64,000 nt of DNA from contig NZ_JADKRV010000001.1 in the NCBI RefSeq assembly GCF_015351025.1, positions 248,001-312,000 of the forward strand. Reading direction: 5' to 3'. This DNA comes from Curtobacterium sp. VKM Ac-1376. GTDB taxonomy: Bacteria > Actinomycetota > Actinomycetes > Actinomycetales > Microbacteriaceae. Positions 35,779-43,438 of this stretch are shown one piece after another. A model generated the notes under the pieces. That model worked only from the letters and a program-made list of their open reading frames with translations, was not told where the DNA came from and searched no databases. Position 1 is the stretch's first letter, and each line of letters begins with the position of its first letter. A program made the position numbers and the translations under genes.

Positions 35779-35833
35779 ACGTCCACGCTACCGACCGATG
35801 CTGCGTGCGGGTGCCCCCGTCTAGAATGGGGCG

Positions 35834-37099
35834 GTGATCGATCCACAGCTGCTTCGCGACAACCCGGACGTCATCAAGGCTTCACAGCAGGCGCGTGGTG
35901 CCTCCGTGGCCGTCGTCGACGAGGCCGTCGCCGTCGACTCCGCCCGCCGCAGTGCGATCACCTCGTTCGAGTCGCTCCGCGCCGAGCAGAACGCCTTCGG
36001 CAAGACCGTCGCGAAGGCCCCGAAGGACGAGAAGGCCGCGCTGGTCCAGCAGGCGCAGACGCTTGCCGCCAGGGTGAAGGAGGCCGGGGCCACCGTCACC
36101 GCGGCCGAGGACACCTTCAACACCGTCGTCCGCGGTATCCCGAACGTCGTGCTGCCCGGTGTCCCCGAGGGCGGCGAGGACGACTTCGTCACGCTCCGCA
36201 CCGTCGGCACCAAGCCGGAGTTCGACTTCGAGCCGAAGGACCACGCCGACCTCGGCGAGCACCTGGGCATCATCGACATCCCGCGCGGCGTCAAGGTCTC
36301 CGGCTCGCGCTTCTACTTCCTGCGCGGCATGGGCGCCCGGCTCGAGATCGCGCTGATGTCGCTCGGCCTCGACCGCGCGATCGCCGCCGGCTTCGAGCCG
36401 CTCATCACCCCCACGCTCGTCCGCCCCGAGACCATGGCCGGCACCGGGTTCCTCGGTGAGCACGCGGCCGAGGTCTACCGGCTCGAGGCCGACGACCTGT
36501 ACCTGACCGGCACGAGCGAGGTCGCCCTCGCCGGGTTCCACGCCGACGAGATCCTGCCACTCGAGGAAGGCCAGGCCCACCGCTACGCCGGCTGGTCGAC
36601 CTGCTACCGGCGTGAGGCCGGTTCGGCGGGCAAGGACAACCGCGGCATCCTCCGCGTGCACCAGTTCAACAAGCTCGAGATGTTCGCCTACGTCCACCCG
36701 GACCAGGCCGAGGCCGAGCACGAGCGCCTGGTCGGCCACCAGGAGCGGATGCTCCAGGACCTCGGGCTCCACTACCGCGTGATCGACGTCGCCGCCGGTG
36801 ACCTCGGCACGAGCGCCGCCAAGAAGTACGACATCGAGGCGTGGGTCCCGACGCAGGGCACCTTCCGTGAGCTCACTTCGACGTCGAACTGCACGACGTA
36901 CCAGGCCCGTCGCCTCGACATCCGGTACCGCACCGAGAGCGGCAAGACGGCCCCGGTCGCAACCCTGAACGGCACCCTCGCCACGACGCGCTGGATCGTC
37001 GCGATCCTCGAGACGCACCAGCAGGCCGACGGGTCGGTCGTCGTGCCCGAGGTGTTGCGCCCCTACCTCGGCGGCGTCGAGGTGATCGAGCCCCGATGA
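35834..37099 (+). CDS. serS: Seryl-tRNA synthetase
   Basis: 421 residues. An N-terminal coiled-coil arm (about residues 30-105) contacts the long variable arm of tRNA-Ser, and class II motifs 2 (CYRREAGSAGKDNRGILR) and 3 (near the C-terminus, LNGTLATTRW) follow. GTG at 35834 lies 6 bases after TAGAAT (35822-35827). Its stop overlaps the HAD gene start. Two tRNA-Ser genes occur in the same window (38199 and 55854). Confidence 0.96.
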   Translation: MIDPQLLRDNPDVIKASQQARGASVAVVDEAVAVDSARRSAITSFESLRAEQNAFGKTVAKAPKDEKAALVQQAQTLAARVKEAGATVTAAEDTFNTVVRGIPNVVLPGVPEGGEDDFVTLRTVGTKPEFDFEPKDHADLGEHLGIIDIPRGVKVSGSRFYFLRGMGARLEIALMSLGLDRAIAAGFEPLITPTLVRPETMAGTGFLGEHAAEVYRLEADDLYLTGTSEVALAGFHADEILPLEEGQAHRYAGWSTCYRREAGSAGKDNRGILRVHQFNKLEMFAYVHPDQAEAEHERLVGHQERMLQDLGLHYRVIDVAAGDLGTSAAKKYDIEAWVPTQGTFRELTSTSNCTTYQARRLDIRYRTESGKTAPVATLNGTLATTRWIVAILETHQQADGSVVVPEVLRPYLGGVEVIEPR

Positions 37100-37959
37100 G
37101 CACCCAGGGACGGTTCGTGGACAGCACCGCACCGAGCGGGGGCACTGACGCGCCCGCCCGCACCAAGCGCTGGCTGGTCGCGCTCGACATCGACGGAACC
37201 ACCATGCGCGAGGACGGTGTCGTCACCGACGCCGTCGTCGCCGCCGTCCGTGACGCCGAGGCCGCCGGGCACGAGGTCATGCTCTCAACCGGCCGCAGCG
37301 AGGGCATGACCGTGCCCCTGCTCGAGACCCTCGGCATCCGGCCGGAGTACCTGGTCTGCGCCAACGGTGCGCTCATCCTGGCCCGTCGCTCCGACGGCTC
37401 CTACGAGCGTGAGCACGTCGAGCGCTTCGACCCGTCCGAGGTGCTGCAGACCATCCATGGATCGCTCGAGAACGCAGCGTTCGGCGTCGAGGACGAGACC
37501 GGGCACTTCCTGCTCTCCGGCAACTTCCCCGACGACACGATGACCGTCGAGGGCGAGCACGTGCCGTTCGAGCAGCTGCTCGGCGTCGAGGCCACCCGCG
37601 TCGTCGTCATCTCGCCCGGCCACGACACCGAGGACTTCCTGCAGATCGTCGAGCAGATGGGCCTGCACAAGGTCTCGTACTCCGTCGGCTGGACGTCGTG
37701 GCTCGACATCGCCCCCGAGGGCGTCACCAAGGCCACCGCCATGGAGCGCGTGCGTGAGTGGCTCGACATCCCGCGTTCGCGCGTCTTCGCCGCGGGTGAC
37801 GGCCGCAACGACATCGACATGCTCCGCTGGGCCTCGACCTCCGGTCGCGGTGTCGTGATGGGTCAGGCGCCCGAGGACGTCGTCGACGCCGGCAACGAGC
37901 TCACCGGTGGCATCAACGACGACGGCCTGGCAGCGGCGCTCGACTCCCTGCCCCGCTGA
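37096..37959 (+). CDS. Cof-type HAD hydrolase
   Basis: 287 residues of the HAD-IIB (Cof) type: motif I DIDGT with Asp31 and Asp33, the late Lys (GVTKATAM), and motif IV GDGRNDIDML. A large C2B cap sits between motifs I and III. Such phosphatases hydrolyse sugar phosphates, FMN or pyridoxal phosphate with low specificity. A 25-residue N-terminal extension precedes the fold. The ATG at 37096 overlaps serS (ATGA), a linkage often seen in actinobacteria. Confidence 0.9.
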   Translation: MSTQGRFVDSTAPSGGTDAPARTKRWLVALDIDGTTMREDGVVTDAVVAAVRDAEAAGHEVMLSTGRSEGMTVPLLETLGIRPEYLVCANGALILARRSDGSYEREHVERFDPSEVLQTIHGSLENAAFGVEDETGHFLLSGNFPDDTMTVEGEHVPFEQLLGVEATRVVVISPGHDTEDFLQIVEQMGLHKVSYSVGWTSWLDIAPEGVTKATAMERVREWLDIPRSRVFAAGDGRNDIDMLRWASTSGRGVVMGQAPEDVVDAGNELTGGINDDGLAAALDSLPR

Positions 37960-37999
37960 CGCGGGCGCGGGCCGGTGCTCGGCGCCGGTTGTTCGTGTG

Positions 38000-38060
38000 G
38001 TGCGAGGTTCCGTACTCGGTGCGGGGCTTCGCTCCCCGCACCGAGTCGGCAACCTCGCAC
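38000..38060. repeat. Dispersed hairpin family GTGCGAGGTTCCG, copy 4
   Basis: Best-formed copy: outer arms GTGCGAGGTT / AACCTCGCAC and inner arms ACTCGGTGCGGGG / CCCCGCACCGAGT, with a small loop CTTCGCT. An extra mini-palindrome CCTCGCACGGTGCGAGG follows at 38084-38100, the same motif that precedes copy 2. Confidence 0.88.
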
Positions 38061-38198
38061 CGTTCGGGCGCGGGCGCGCGGGACCTCGCACGGTGCGAGG
38101 GCGCGGCGCCGCTAGTCCGCCTCCGCGCGCACCCCTGCCTGGAGGCCCGGGTAGACTTCCCGGGACGCGATCACGTCTCGCCACGTGGTCGCGTCACT

Positions 38199-38283
38199 GG
38201 AGGGTTGTCCGAGCGGCCGATGGAGCCTGTCTTGAAAACAGGTGGGCAGAGATGTCTCGTGGGTTCGAATCCCACACCCTCCG
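38199..38283 (+). tRNA. tRNA-Ser (anticodon UGA)
   Basis: 85 bases. The acceptor arms GGAGGGT and ACCCTCC pair; the anticodon stem CCTGT/ACAGG frames loop CTTGAAA, giving anticodon TGA; the T-loop is GTTCGAATC, and a long variable arm (GGGCAGAGATGTCTC) is present as expected for class II tRNA-Ser. CCA is not encoded. A TAGACT box lies about 40 bases upstream (38152-38157). Confidence 0.95.
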
Positions 38284-38285
38284 CG

Positions 38286-38822
38286 ATGGACACCCGCTTG
38301 CGCCCACTCCGCCTCGACGACGCGGCAGTGCTGGCGGACGTCATCAGCGCGAGCGCCGACCACCTGCGGCCGTGGGAACCGAGCCGAGCACCCTCGTACT
38401 TCACGGAGTCCGGCCAGCGGGACGTCATCACGCAGGCCCTCGCCGCGCAGCGTGCCGGAAATGCCGTGCCGTTCGTCATCGAGTCGACCGACGGGGAACT
38501 GCTCGGCCGCATCACGCTGAACGGTGTCGCCCGCGGTGCCCTGCAGTCCTGCGCGATGGGGTACTGGATCCGTGCCGACCGGACGCGGCAGGGGCACGCG
38601 TCCCGTGCCGTCCGGGCCGCGGCTGACCACGCGTTCGACGTGCTGCGACTGCACCGCGTGCAGGCCGAGACCCTGCCCGAGAACGTCGGCTCGCAGCGTG
38701 CGCTCGAGTCCGCCGGTTTCACCCGCTACGGCTTCGCGCCGGAGTACATCAAGATCGACGGGGTCTGGCGTGACCACGTCATGTTCCAGCTCCTCGCGCC
38801 GACGCCGACGCCGGCCCCGTGA
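38286..38822 (+). CDS. GNAT N-acetyltransferase, RimJ/RimL-like
   Basis: 178 residues: LRPLRLDDAAVLADVIS start, GYWIRADRTRQGHASRAVRAA acetyl-CoA loop (Q/R-X-X-G-X-A type) and the C-terminal GFTRYGFAPEYIKIDGVWRDHV, all typical of RimJ/RimL family protein or small-molecule N-acetyltransferases. Its ATG is only 2 bases behind the 3' end of the tRNA-Ser gene. No SD is possible there except inside the tRNA, so after tRNA 3' processing the mRNA would be leaderless. It overlaps the following GrpB gene (GTGA). Confidence 0.9.
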   Translation: MDTRLRPLRLDDAAVLADVISASADHLRPWEPSRAPSYFTESGQRDVITQALAAQRAGNAVPFVIESTDGELLGRITLNGVARGALQSCAMGYWIRADRTRQGHASRAVRAAADHAFDVLRLHRVQAETLPENVGSQRALESAGFTRYGFAPEYIKIDGVWRDHVMFQLLAPTPTPAP

Positions 38823-39382
38823 TCGAGGTCGTCGAGTACCGACCGGGCTGGCCTGAGCGGTTCCGGCAGCTGCACGATGCGTACGCCGCCGCGCTCGACG
38901 ACGCCGACGTGCCGTTCCGGAGCATCGAGCACGTGGGCAGCACCTCCGTGCCGGGCTTGGCGGCGAAGCCCGTGCTCGACGTCGACGTCGTGGTCGACGC
39001 TGCCGGCGTCCCGGCTGCAGTGGCGGCGATGGCGAGGATCGGCTTCGAGCCGCGCGGTGAACTGGGGGTTCCGGGGCGGCAGGCGTTCGGAGCCCCGGAC
39101 CGTTTCGCCCCGACGAACACCTACGTCGTTGCAGCCGGGTCGCTCGCGCTGCGGAACCACCTGGCCGTCCGCGATGTGCTGCGTGCCGACCCGGCGCTCC
39201 GCGACGAGTACGCCGCCGTGAAACGCCGGGCGGCCGCCGAGGCCGAGGACATCGACGACTACATCGAGCGCAAGAGCGAGGTGCTGGGGCGGATACTGCG
39301 TGTCGGCGGCTTGTCCGACGCGGAGTGCGCGGACATCACCACCACGAACCGCCGGATCACCGACCGAGGCGCCGGCGGTTGA
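38819..39382 (+). CDS. GrpB/UPF0157 nucleotidyltransferase-fold protein
   Basis: 187 residues with the UPF0157 signature HVGSTSVPGLAAKPVLDVDVVV near the N-terminus: the GS and DXD elements of a minimal nucleotidyltransferase. The biochemical role is unknown; some members are fused to dephospho-CoA kinase. Cotranscribed with the GNAT by a 4-base overlap. Length is normal. The upstream operon promoter may be that of the tRNA gene. Confidence 0.88.
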   Translation: MIEVVEYRPGWPERFRQLHDAYAAALDDADVPFRSIEHVGSTSVPGLAAKPVLDVDVVVDAAGVPAAVAAMARIGFEPRGELGVPGRQAFGAPDRFAPTNTYVVAAGSLALRNHLAVRDVLRADPALRDEYAAVKRRAAAEAEDIDDYIERKSEVLGRILRVGGLSDAECADITTTNRRITDRGAGG

Positions 39383-39430
39383 CCGTCGCGCTCACCGAGT
39401 GAGCTGCTGCGGGTCCCAGTGGTGAAGCGA

Positions 39431-39484
39431 TCACGAACCCGGGTGTTCGTGAACCAGAACCGTCAGCGCTCCGTCGAGTACGGT
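39431..39484 (+). promoter_or_regulatory. Promoter and operator-like palindrome of the small membrane-protein pseudogene
   Basis: TCACGAAC (39431-39438) and GTTCGTGA (39445-39452) form perfect 8-base arms around CCGGGT. A TACGGT -10 box follows at 39479-39484, 6 bases before the ATG at 39491. The intact promoter suggests recent loss of the gene behind it. Confidence 0.6.
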
Positions 39485-39490
39485 CGACCC

Positions 39491-39638
39491 ATGACGATGC
39501 CAGCCGGTGGTGGGGGATGGGTTCCGAAGTCGCCGAGGGGGAAGAAGATCCTCGCGACGTGCGACGTGCGTCGTCGTCGCGGCACCGATCGTGCTCGCCT
39601 TCATCATCTTCACCGGGCTCGTTGGCGGCCTGCGCTGA
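39491..39638 (+). pseudogene. Small single-pass membrane protein, frameshifted by 7-bp tandem duplication
   Basis: From ATG 39491 the frame encodes a hydrophilic head (MTMPAGGGGWVPKSPRGKK), but after ILAT it runs into basic residues. The direct tandem GCGACGT-GCGACGT at 39554-39567 explains this. Removing one copy restores a continuous 46-residue protein whose second half is a strongly hydrophobic helix (VVVAAPIVLAFIIFTGLVGG) ending at the TGA 39636-39638. The leaderless promoter is intact. It is either a recent null allele, a phase-variable gene or a sequencing error. Confidence 0.7.
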
Positions 39639-39662
39639 CCTCGCCCTGACCCTGACCCAGGC

Positions 39663-40125
39663 GCTGGCGAGCATCGGGTAGAGCGCGGTGAGCGGGGCGC
39701 TCAGGCCAGCACGGACGTCACGGCTGACCTGGTCGGCGAGGACCTCGTGCTCGCCCGCCTCGACCGCGTCCCAGATCGCGCGGACGATGTCGGCGGGGTC
39801 GGACTTCTCGACGTCGAGGTCGGCGATCATGCCGGTGTCGGTGGTGCCGAGGTGGGCGCCGACGACCTGCGTGCCCTGGGGAACGAGCTCGAGGCGCAGG
39901 GAGTTCGTGATCGACCAGAACGGGGCCTTCGACGCCGAGTACGCGCCGGCGAGGGCGACCCAGCTCAGCGCCGAGTGCACGTCGATCAGCGCACCGCCCG
40001 CGATCGAGGGGGCGAAGGCCTTGGCGACGCGGAGTGTGCCGAAGACGTTCGTCGCGAAGACGCGCTCGACCTCTTCGACGGAGACGTCGACGAGCGGGTC
40101 GGCGCCGGCGATCCTGGCGCGCGCC
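39663..40125 (-). pseudogene. Truncated short-chain dehydrogenase
   Basis: About 155 residues of a classical SDR: VFATNVFGTLRVAKAFAP, catalytic YSASK, and GTTDTGMIADLD are present, but the N-terminal cofactor-binding Rossmann half (TGXXXGXG) is absent, and the C-terminus runs past ALYPMLAS into non-homologous sequence without a stop. The 5' break is near a degenerate copy of the GGAGG hairpin family (40170-40209). No convincing start codon remains. It has lost activity. Confidence 0.75.
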
Positions 40126-40169
40126 TGAGCGCCGCTGTGGAGCACGCGTCCTGAACGCGACCAGCTGAC

Positions 40170-40209
40170 GGACGGGAGGGCGGTGGCTGCGCCCGCCCCG
40201 CGCCTCCCC
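40170..40209. repeat. Degenerate copy of GGAGG hairpin family
   Basis: GACGGGAGGGCGGTGGC opposite GCCCCGCGCCTCCCC; arms match imperfectly. It lies between the truncated SDR and the lacI-type gene, close to the SDR break point. Confidence 0.55.
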
Positions 40210-40286
40210 ACCGGCACGGCCGGTCCGCCGCTGGCGCGTCCGTCCGGAACCGGCGGCGTAGACCCCCAGGCTGTCTGGTGGGTGCG

Positions 40287-41300
40287 TCAGCGACGCACGT
40301 CGCACCCGCAACTCGCGCCGAGGACCAACTCGGCGGGCACCAGGTCACGGTGCCACTGGTTGTCCGCGTCGAGGCCGAGCACGCGGTCGACCGCGGCGAC
40401 CGCCATCGTCTCGATCGGCTGTCGGACCGTCGTGAGCTGCGGGTTCGTGTAGTCCGCCTCGGCCGCGCCGTCGAACGACACGATCGCGACGTCCTCGGGG
40501 ACCCGGAGACCGAGTTCCCACAGCGCCCGCATCACGCCGATGGCCTGCATGTCGGAGCTGACGAAGACGGCTCGCGGTCCGGTGCCGTCGGCGAACATGC
40601 GGAGTCCTGCCTCGTACCCGCCGCGCCGCGTGAAGGCGGTGCGGACGATGGGGCCGTCGGGGAGCCCGGCGTCGCGGAGGGCGCGCATCCATCCCTGCTC
40701 GCGCAGTTCCATCGAGCCGGTGTGGCCCATCACGAGGCCGATCGACCGGTAGCCGTGCTCGACCAGGTGCCGGGTGCCGTCGTGGGCGCCACGGAGGGCG
40801 TCGACACCGATGCTGGCGTACTCGGGGACCTCGAAGAACGTGTTGAGCAGGACCATCGGCAGGCCCGGGTCGGTGACGGTGGACAGGTCCGGTCGGGTCA
40901 TGATGCTCGTGACGATGATGCCGTCGACCTGGCGGGCGGAGAGACTGCGGAGCCGCTCGCGCTCCTGGGCGGCGTCGCCGTCGCTGTTGGCGAGCAGGAC
41001 GTCGTACCCACGCGCGGCGGCGGCGTGGGTGACCGCGACGGCGAGCTCGGACCAGAACGGGTTGTCGAGCTCGGGGACGATCAGGCCGAGCATCTTCGAC
41101 GACCCGGTGCGCAGGGCCTGGGCGCTCGCGTTCGGGCGGTAGCCGAGGACCCGGATGGCCTCGCGCACCCGGGCGGCGGTGGCGTCGGCGACGGGGCGCG
41201 GTCCGTCGTGCACGACGTAGCTGACGACGGAGGTACTGACTCCGGCGTAGCGGGCGACGTCCGCACGGGTGACCGCCCTCGGGTTCGTCGGGACGGTCAC
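40287..41300 (-). CDS. LacI family transcriptional regulator
   Basis: 337 residues: N-terminal HTH with hinge (ADVARYAGVSTSVVSYVVH, then RPNASAQAL), and a periplasmic-binding-like ligand domain. It sits just downstream of an Idh/MocA oxidoreductase gene on the same strand. CACGTG-containing sites near both promoters are candidate operators. GTG at 41300 has AAGG 8 bases upstream, so I prefer it to the GTG at 41309, which lacks room for an SD. The ligand is likely a sugar or polyol (inference). Confidence 0.88.
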   Translation of the reverse strand: MTVPTNPRAVTRADVARYAGVSTSVVSYVVHDGPRPVADATAARVREAIRVLGYRPNASAQALRTGSSKMLGLIVPELDNPFWSELAVAVTHAAAARGYDVLLANSDGDAAQERERLRSLSARQVDGIIVTSIMTRPDLSTVTDPGLPMVLLNTFFEVPEYASIGVDALRGAHDGTRHLVEHGYRSIGLVMGHTGSMELREQGWMRALRDAGLPDGPIVRTAFTRRGGYEAGLRMFADGTGPRAVFVSSDMQAIGVMRALWELGLRVPEDVAIVSFDGAAEADYTNPQLTTVRQPIETMAVAAVDRVLGLDADNQWHRDLVPAELVLGASCGCDVRR

Positions 41301-41370
41301 GGGTGCCACCTTCGTCGGGTCCGGGAGTGCCGTTCGGGTGCCGGCCCACGACGGACCGGCGCCCGAAACG

Positions 41371-41378
41371 ACACGTGT
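41371..41378. promoter_or_regulatory. ACACGTGT operator candidate before lacI-type gene
   Basis: A perfect 8-base palindrome ACACGTGT in the 77-base gap upstream of the LacI-type gene, with its last base touching the oxidoreductase stop codon. The same ACACGTG core is present twice upstream of the oxidoreductase, which points to one regulator for both. Confidence 0.5.
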
Positions 41379-42640
41379 TACTCGGACGCGATCGTAGCCG
41401 ACGGTGCAGCGCAGGCCGACGCTGCAGCGCCCGCCGCCGCGTTCGCCGTCTCGGGGGCGTCGCCGAAGTCCGGCACCTCGAGGCGGGCGCCGCCCTGCAG
41501 AGCCGACTGGTGGGCGATGATGCCGGGCAGGGTGAAGCGGGCGGCGGTCCAGGCGTTCACGGGCGGCAGGGTCCGGTCGACGACGGCGCGGACGAAGTCG
41601 TCGGCGAGGAACTGGTGGCTGCCCTCGTGGCCGGTCGGCACCCCGTCGTACTCGGACGGCAGGCGGTCGGTGTCGTGGACCTCGGCGTAGCCGGACACGA
41701 ACGCCTCGCGAAGGGACGGGTCGACGTCTGCCAGGCGCGGGTCGTCGAGCGACATCGTCGCCTGCGTGTTGATCTTGTCGCTGATGTCGTGCGAGTCCTC
41801 CTTGTCCTGCCAGACGCTGGTCTTCGCGAGCTGCTCGAAGCTGGCCTCGGTGCCGAAGTAGCGGAACCGTGACTCGCGGATGTGCGACGGGTAGCCGACG
41901 CGACGCATCTCGTTGATGCGCATGACGCCGCCGTTGTCGAGCTCGAACAGGGCGGTGGCGTTCGAGAAGTCGTTGTCGAACTGGCTGAGGTCCTTGTCGA
42001 AGACGCCGTCACCGCGGTCGTCCTTCACGCCGATGCAGCTGACGCTGACCGCGTGCCCGGGGATCGCGCCGAGGACCCCGCCGACCGAGTGCGTCGGGTA
42101 GAGCATGGGCGGGTAGCTGGCGGTGCGCTTCCAGTCGTCACCACCGCTGTACTGGTACGCGGCGTAGAAGCCGAGGTCCATGTCGTGCACGTAGTCGCCC
42201 TCGGAGTAGAACACCCGGCCGAAGGCCCCGTCGGCGACCTGCTTGCGGGCGAACACCGTGGCGGGGTTGTAGTAGCTCGTCTCGCCCATCATGTAGGTGA
42301 GCCCGGTCTCGCCGACGGCCTGGATGATGTCGCGGATCTCGTCGACGGAGATCGCCATCGGGACGGCGGAGTAGACGTGCTTGCCGGCGCGCAGGGCCTT
42401 GACCACGAGCGGGCCGTGGGTCCAGCGCTGCGTGAAGATCGCGACGGCGTCGACGTCCGAGGCGAGCACCGCGTCGAAGTCGGGGAACGTGCCGTCGAGG
42501 TGCTGCGTCTCGACGAGTTCGGACGCGCGCTCGTCGACGAGGTCCGTGACGTAGACGCGGTCGACGTCGGGGTGGAGCTTGAACAGCTTGGCGAACTGGG
42601 GGGCGAACTGGCCCGCGCCGACCATGCCGACAGAGATCAT
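41378..42640 (-). CDS. Gfo/Idh/MocA family oxidoreductase
   Basis: 420 residues. The N-terminal Rossmann domain (VGMVGAGQFAPQFAKLF) and the AGKHVYSAVPM segment, where the usual EKP catalytic lysine motif is replaced by SAVPM, mark this as an atypical member. The C-terminal domain has FYSEGDYVHD and THSVGGVLG. Substrate is unknown; sugar or inositol oxidation is typical. Loss of the EKP lysine suggests a changed chemistry. The frame is open far upstream, but the ATG at 42640 has AAAGG 8 bases before it and matches the family N-terminus. Confidence 0.87.
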   Translation of the reverse strand: MISVGMVGAGQFAPQFAKLFKLHPDVDRVYVTDLVDERASELVETQHLDGTFPDFDAVLASDVDAVAIFTQRWTHGPLVVKALRAGKHVYSAVPMAISVDEIRDIIQAVGETGLTYMMGETSYYNPATVFARKQVADGAFGRVFYSEGDYVHDMDLGFYAAYQYSGGDDWKRTASYPPMLYPTHSVGGVLGAIPGHAVSVSCIGVKDDRGDGVFDKDLSQFDNDFSNATALFELDNGGVMRINEMRRVGYPSHIRESRFRYFGTEASFEQLAKTSVWQDKEDSHDISDKINTQATMSLDDPRLADVDPSLREAFVSGYAEVHDTDRLPSEYDGVPTGHEGSHQFLADDFVRAVVDRTLPPVNAWTAARFTLPGIIAHQSALQGGARLEVPDFGDAPETANAAAGAAASACAAPSATIASE

Positions 42641-42719
42641 CAGTGACCTTTCCAGGGTGTGGGATGCGTCGCCGAGCGGGTCGCTCCGATGCGATCGAGG
42701 GCCATCCTGACACACCTCG

Positions 42720-42788
42720 TCTACACGTGACAACCGCTGGTGATACCGGCTGCTTCGGTCGGCGTTGCAACGACTCCCCACGTGTAGA
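42720..42788. promoter_or_regulatory. Paired CACGTG operators upstream of Idh/MocA gene
   Basis: TCTACACGTG at 42720-42729 and its exact inverse complement CACGTGTAGA at 42779-42788 stand 49 bases apart. Matching cores plus the ACACGTGT by the lacI-type gene suggest DNA looping by a tetrameric LacI protein. They lie 80-150 bases upstream of the start codon. Confidence 0.55.
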
Positions 42789-42859
42789 TCCACACGATCC
42801 TCCGGGAGCGGTGCGATGAGCTGTCTCGACACTGACCGGTGCGCTGTGCGGACGACGCG

Positions 42860-42889
42860 TTGACCCCTCCGAGGACCGCGAACCAGACT
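42860..42889 (+). promoter_or_regulatory. Promoter of BLUF gene 1
   Basis: TTGACC (42860-42865) and CAGACT (42884-42889) with an 18-base spacer, the latter 7 bases from the ATG at 42897. The TetR gene downstream has an identical CAGACT box. Confidence 0.6.
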
Positions 42890-42896
42890 GCAACGG

Positions 42897-43367
42897 ATGA
42901 CTTCCCTCACCTCACTCGTCTACATGTCGGTCGCGGTCGACGACCTGACCGATGACCAGCTGGTCGCGATGCTGCGCGAGGCTCGGCTCCGCAACGACGC
43001 CCTCGGCGTCTCCGGACTCCTGCTCGCCAAGGGCGGCCGCTTCATGCAGGTGCTCGAAGGCCCGTCCTGGAGCGTCGAGGACCGTTTCGCCGCCATCGAG
43101 CGCGACCCGCGCCACACCGACGTGAAGTCGCTGTCACGCGAGTCCATCGCCGCGCGTCGCTTCGACGGTTGGGCCATGGCGTTCGGCAACCCGACCGCCG
43201 ACGAGATCCGCGACGAGCCGGGCTTCAGCACGTTCCTCAGCGACCGCAGTGGTCTGCCGACCGGGCTGGCGGGCACGCCCGCCGAGTGGCTCCTCCACTG
43301 GTTCCGCGGGCGCGATCTGCGCGATCTGCCGGAGGAGCGGATCTCGCTCGGCCGACACGCGGCCTGA
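42897..43367 (+). CDS. Short BLUF-domain blue-light photoreceptor, paralogue 1
   Basis: 156 residues with a BLUF domain at 1-98. Every key residue is at the AppA spacing: Tyr9, Asn33, Gln51, Trp92 and Met94 correspond to AppA Tyr21, Asn45, Gln63, Trp104 and Met106. BLUF proteins bind FAD, and blue light rearranges the Tyr-Gln hydrogen bonds. There is no effector domain; residues 100-156 form a short tail (AEWLLHWFRGRDLRDLPEER), as in PixD-type receptors that signal through a partner. The next gene is a TetR regulator, and a second BLUF paralogue lies beyond. Confidence 0.92.
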   Translation: MTSLTSLVYMSVAVDDLTDDQLVAMLREARLRNDALGVSGLLLAKGGRFMQVLEGPSWSVEDRFAAIERDPRHTDVKSLSRESIAARRFDGWAMAFGNPTADEIRDEPGFSTFLSDRSGLPTGLAGTPAEWLLHWFRGRDLRDLPEERISLGRHAA

Positions 43368-43385
43368 AACCGCGCACCCCTCGGA

Positions 43386-43421
43386 CTGGAGGAGCGGCGC
43401 GGACCCGCCCCGCGCCTCCAG
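43386..43421. repeat. GGAGG hairpin family copy between BLUF1 and TetR
   Basis: CTGGAGGAGCGGCGCGG and CCCCGCGCCTCCAG form an imperfect stem 19 bases behind the BLUF1 stop. It may end BLUF1 transcription, with TetR starting from its own CAGACT box at 43427-43432. Confidence 0.6.
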
Positions 43422-43438
43422 GCCGACAGACTGGACCC

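Noticed and set aside
34609-38060. DAGK-serS-HAD block as a mobile cassette because it lies between two GTGCGAGG hairpins
   Set aside because: serS is essential and the order looks normal for actinobacteria; flanking copies alone do not show mobility.
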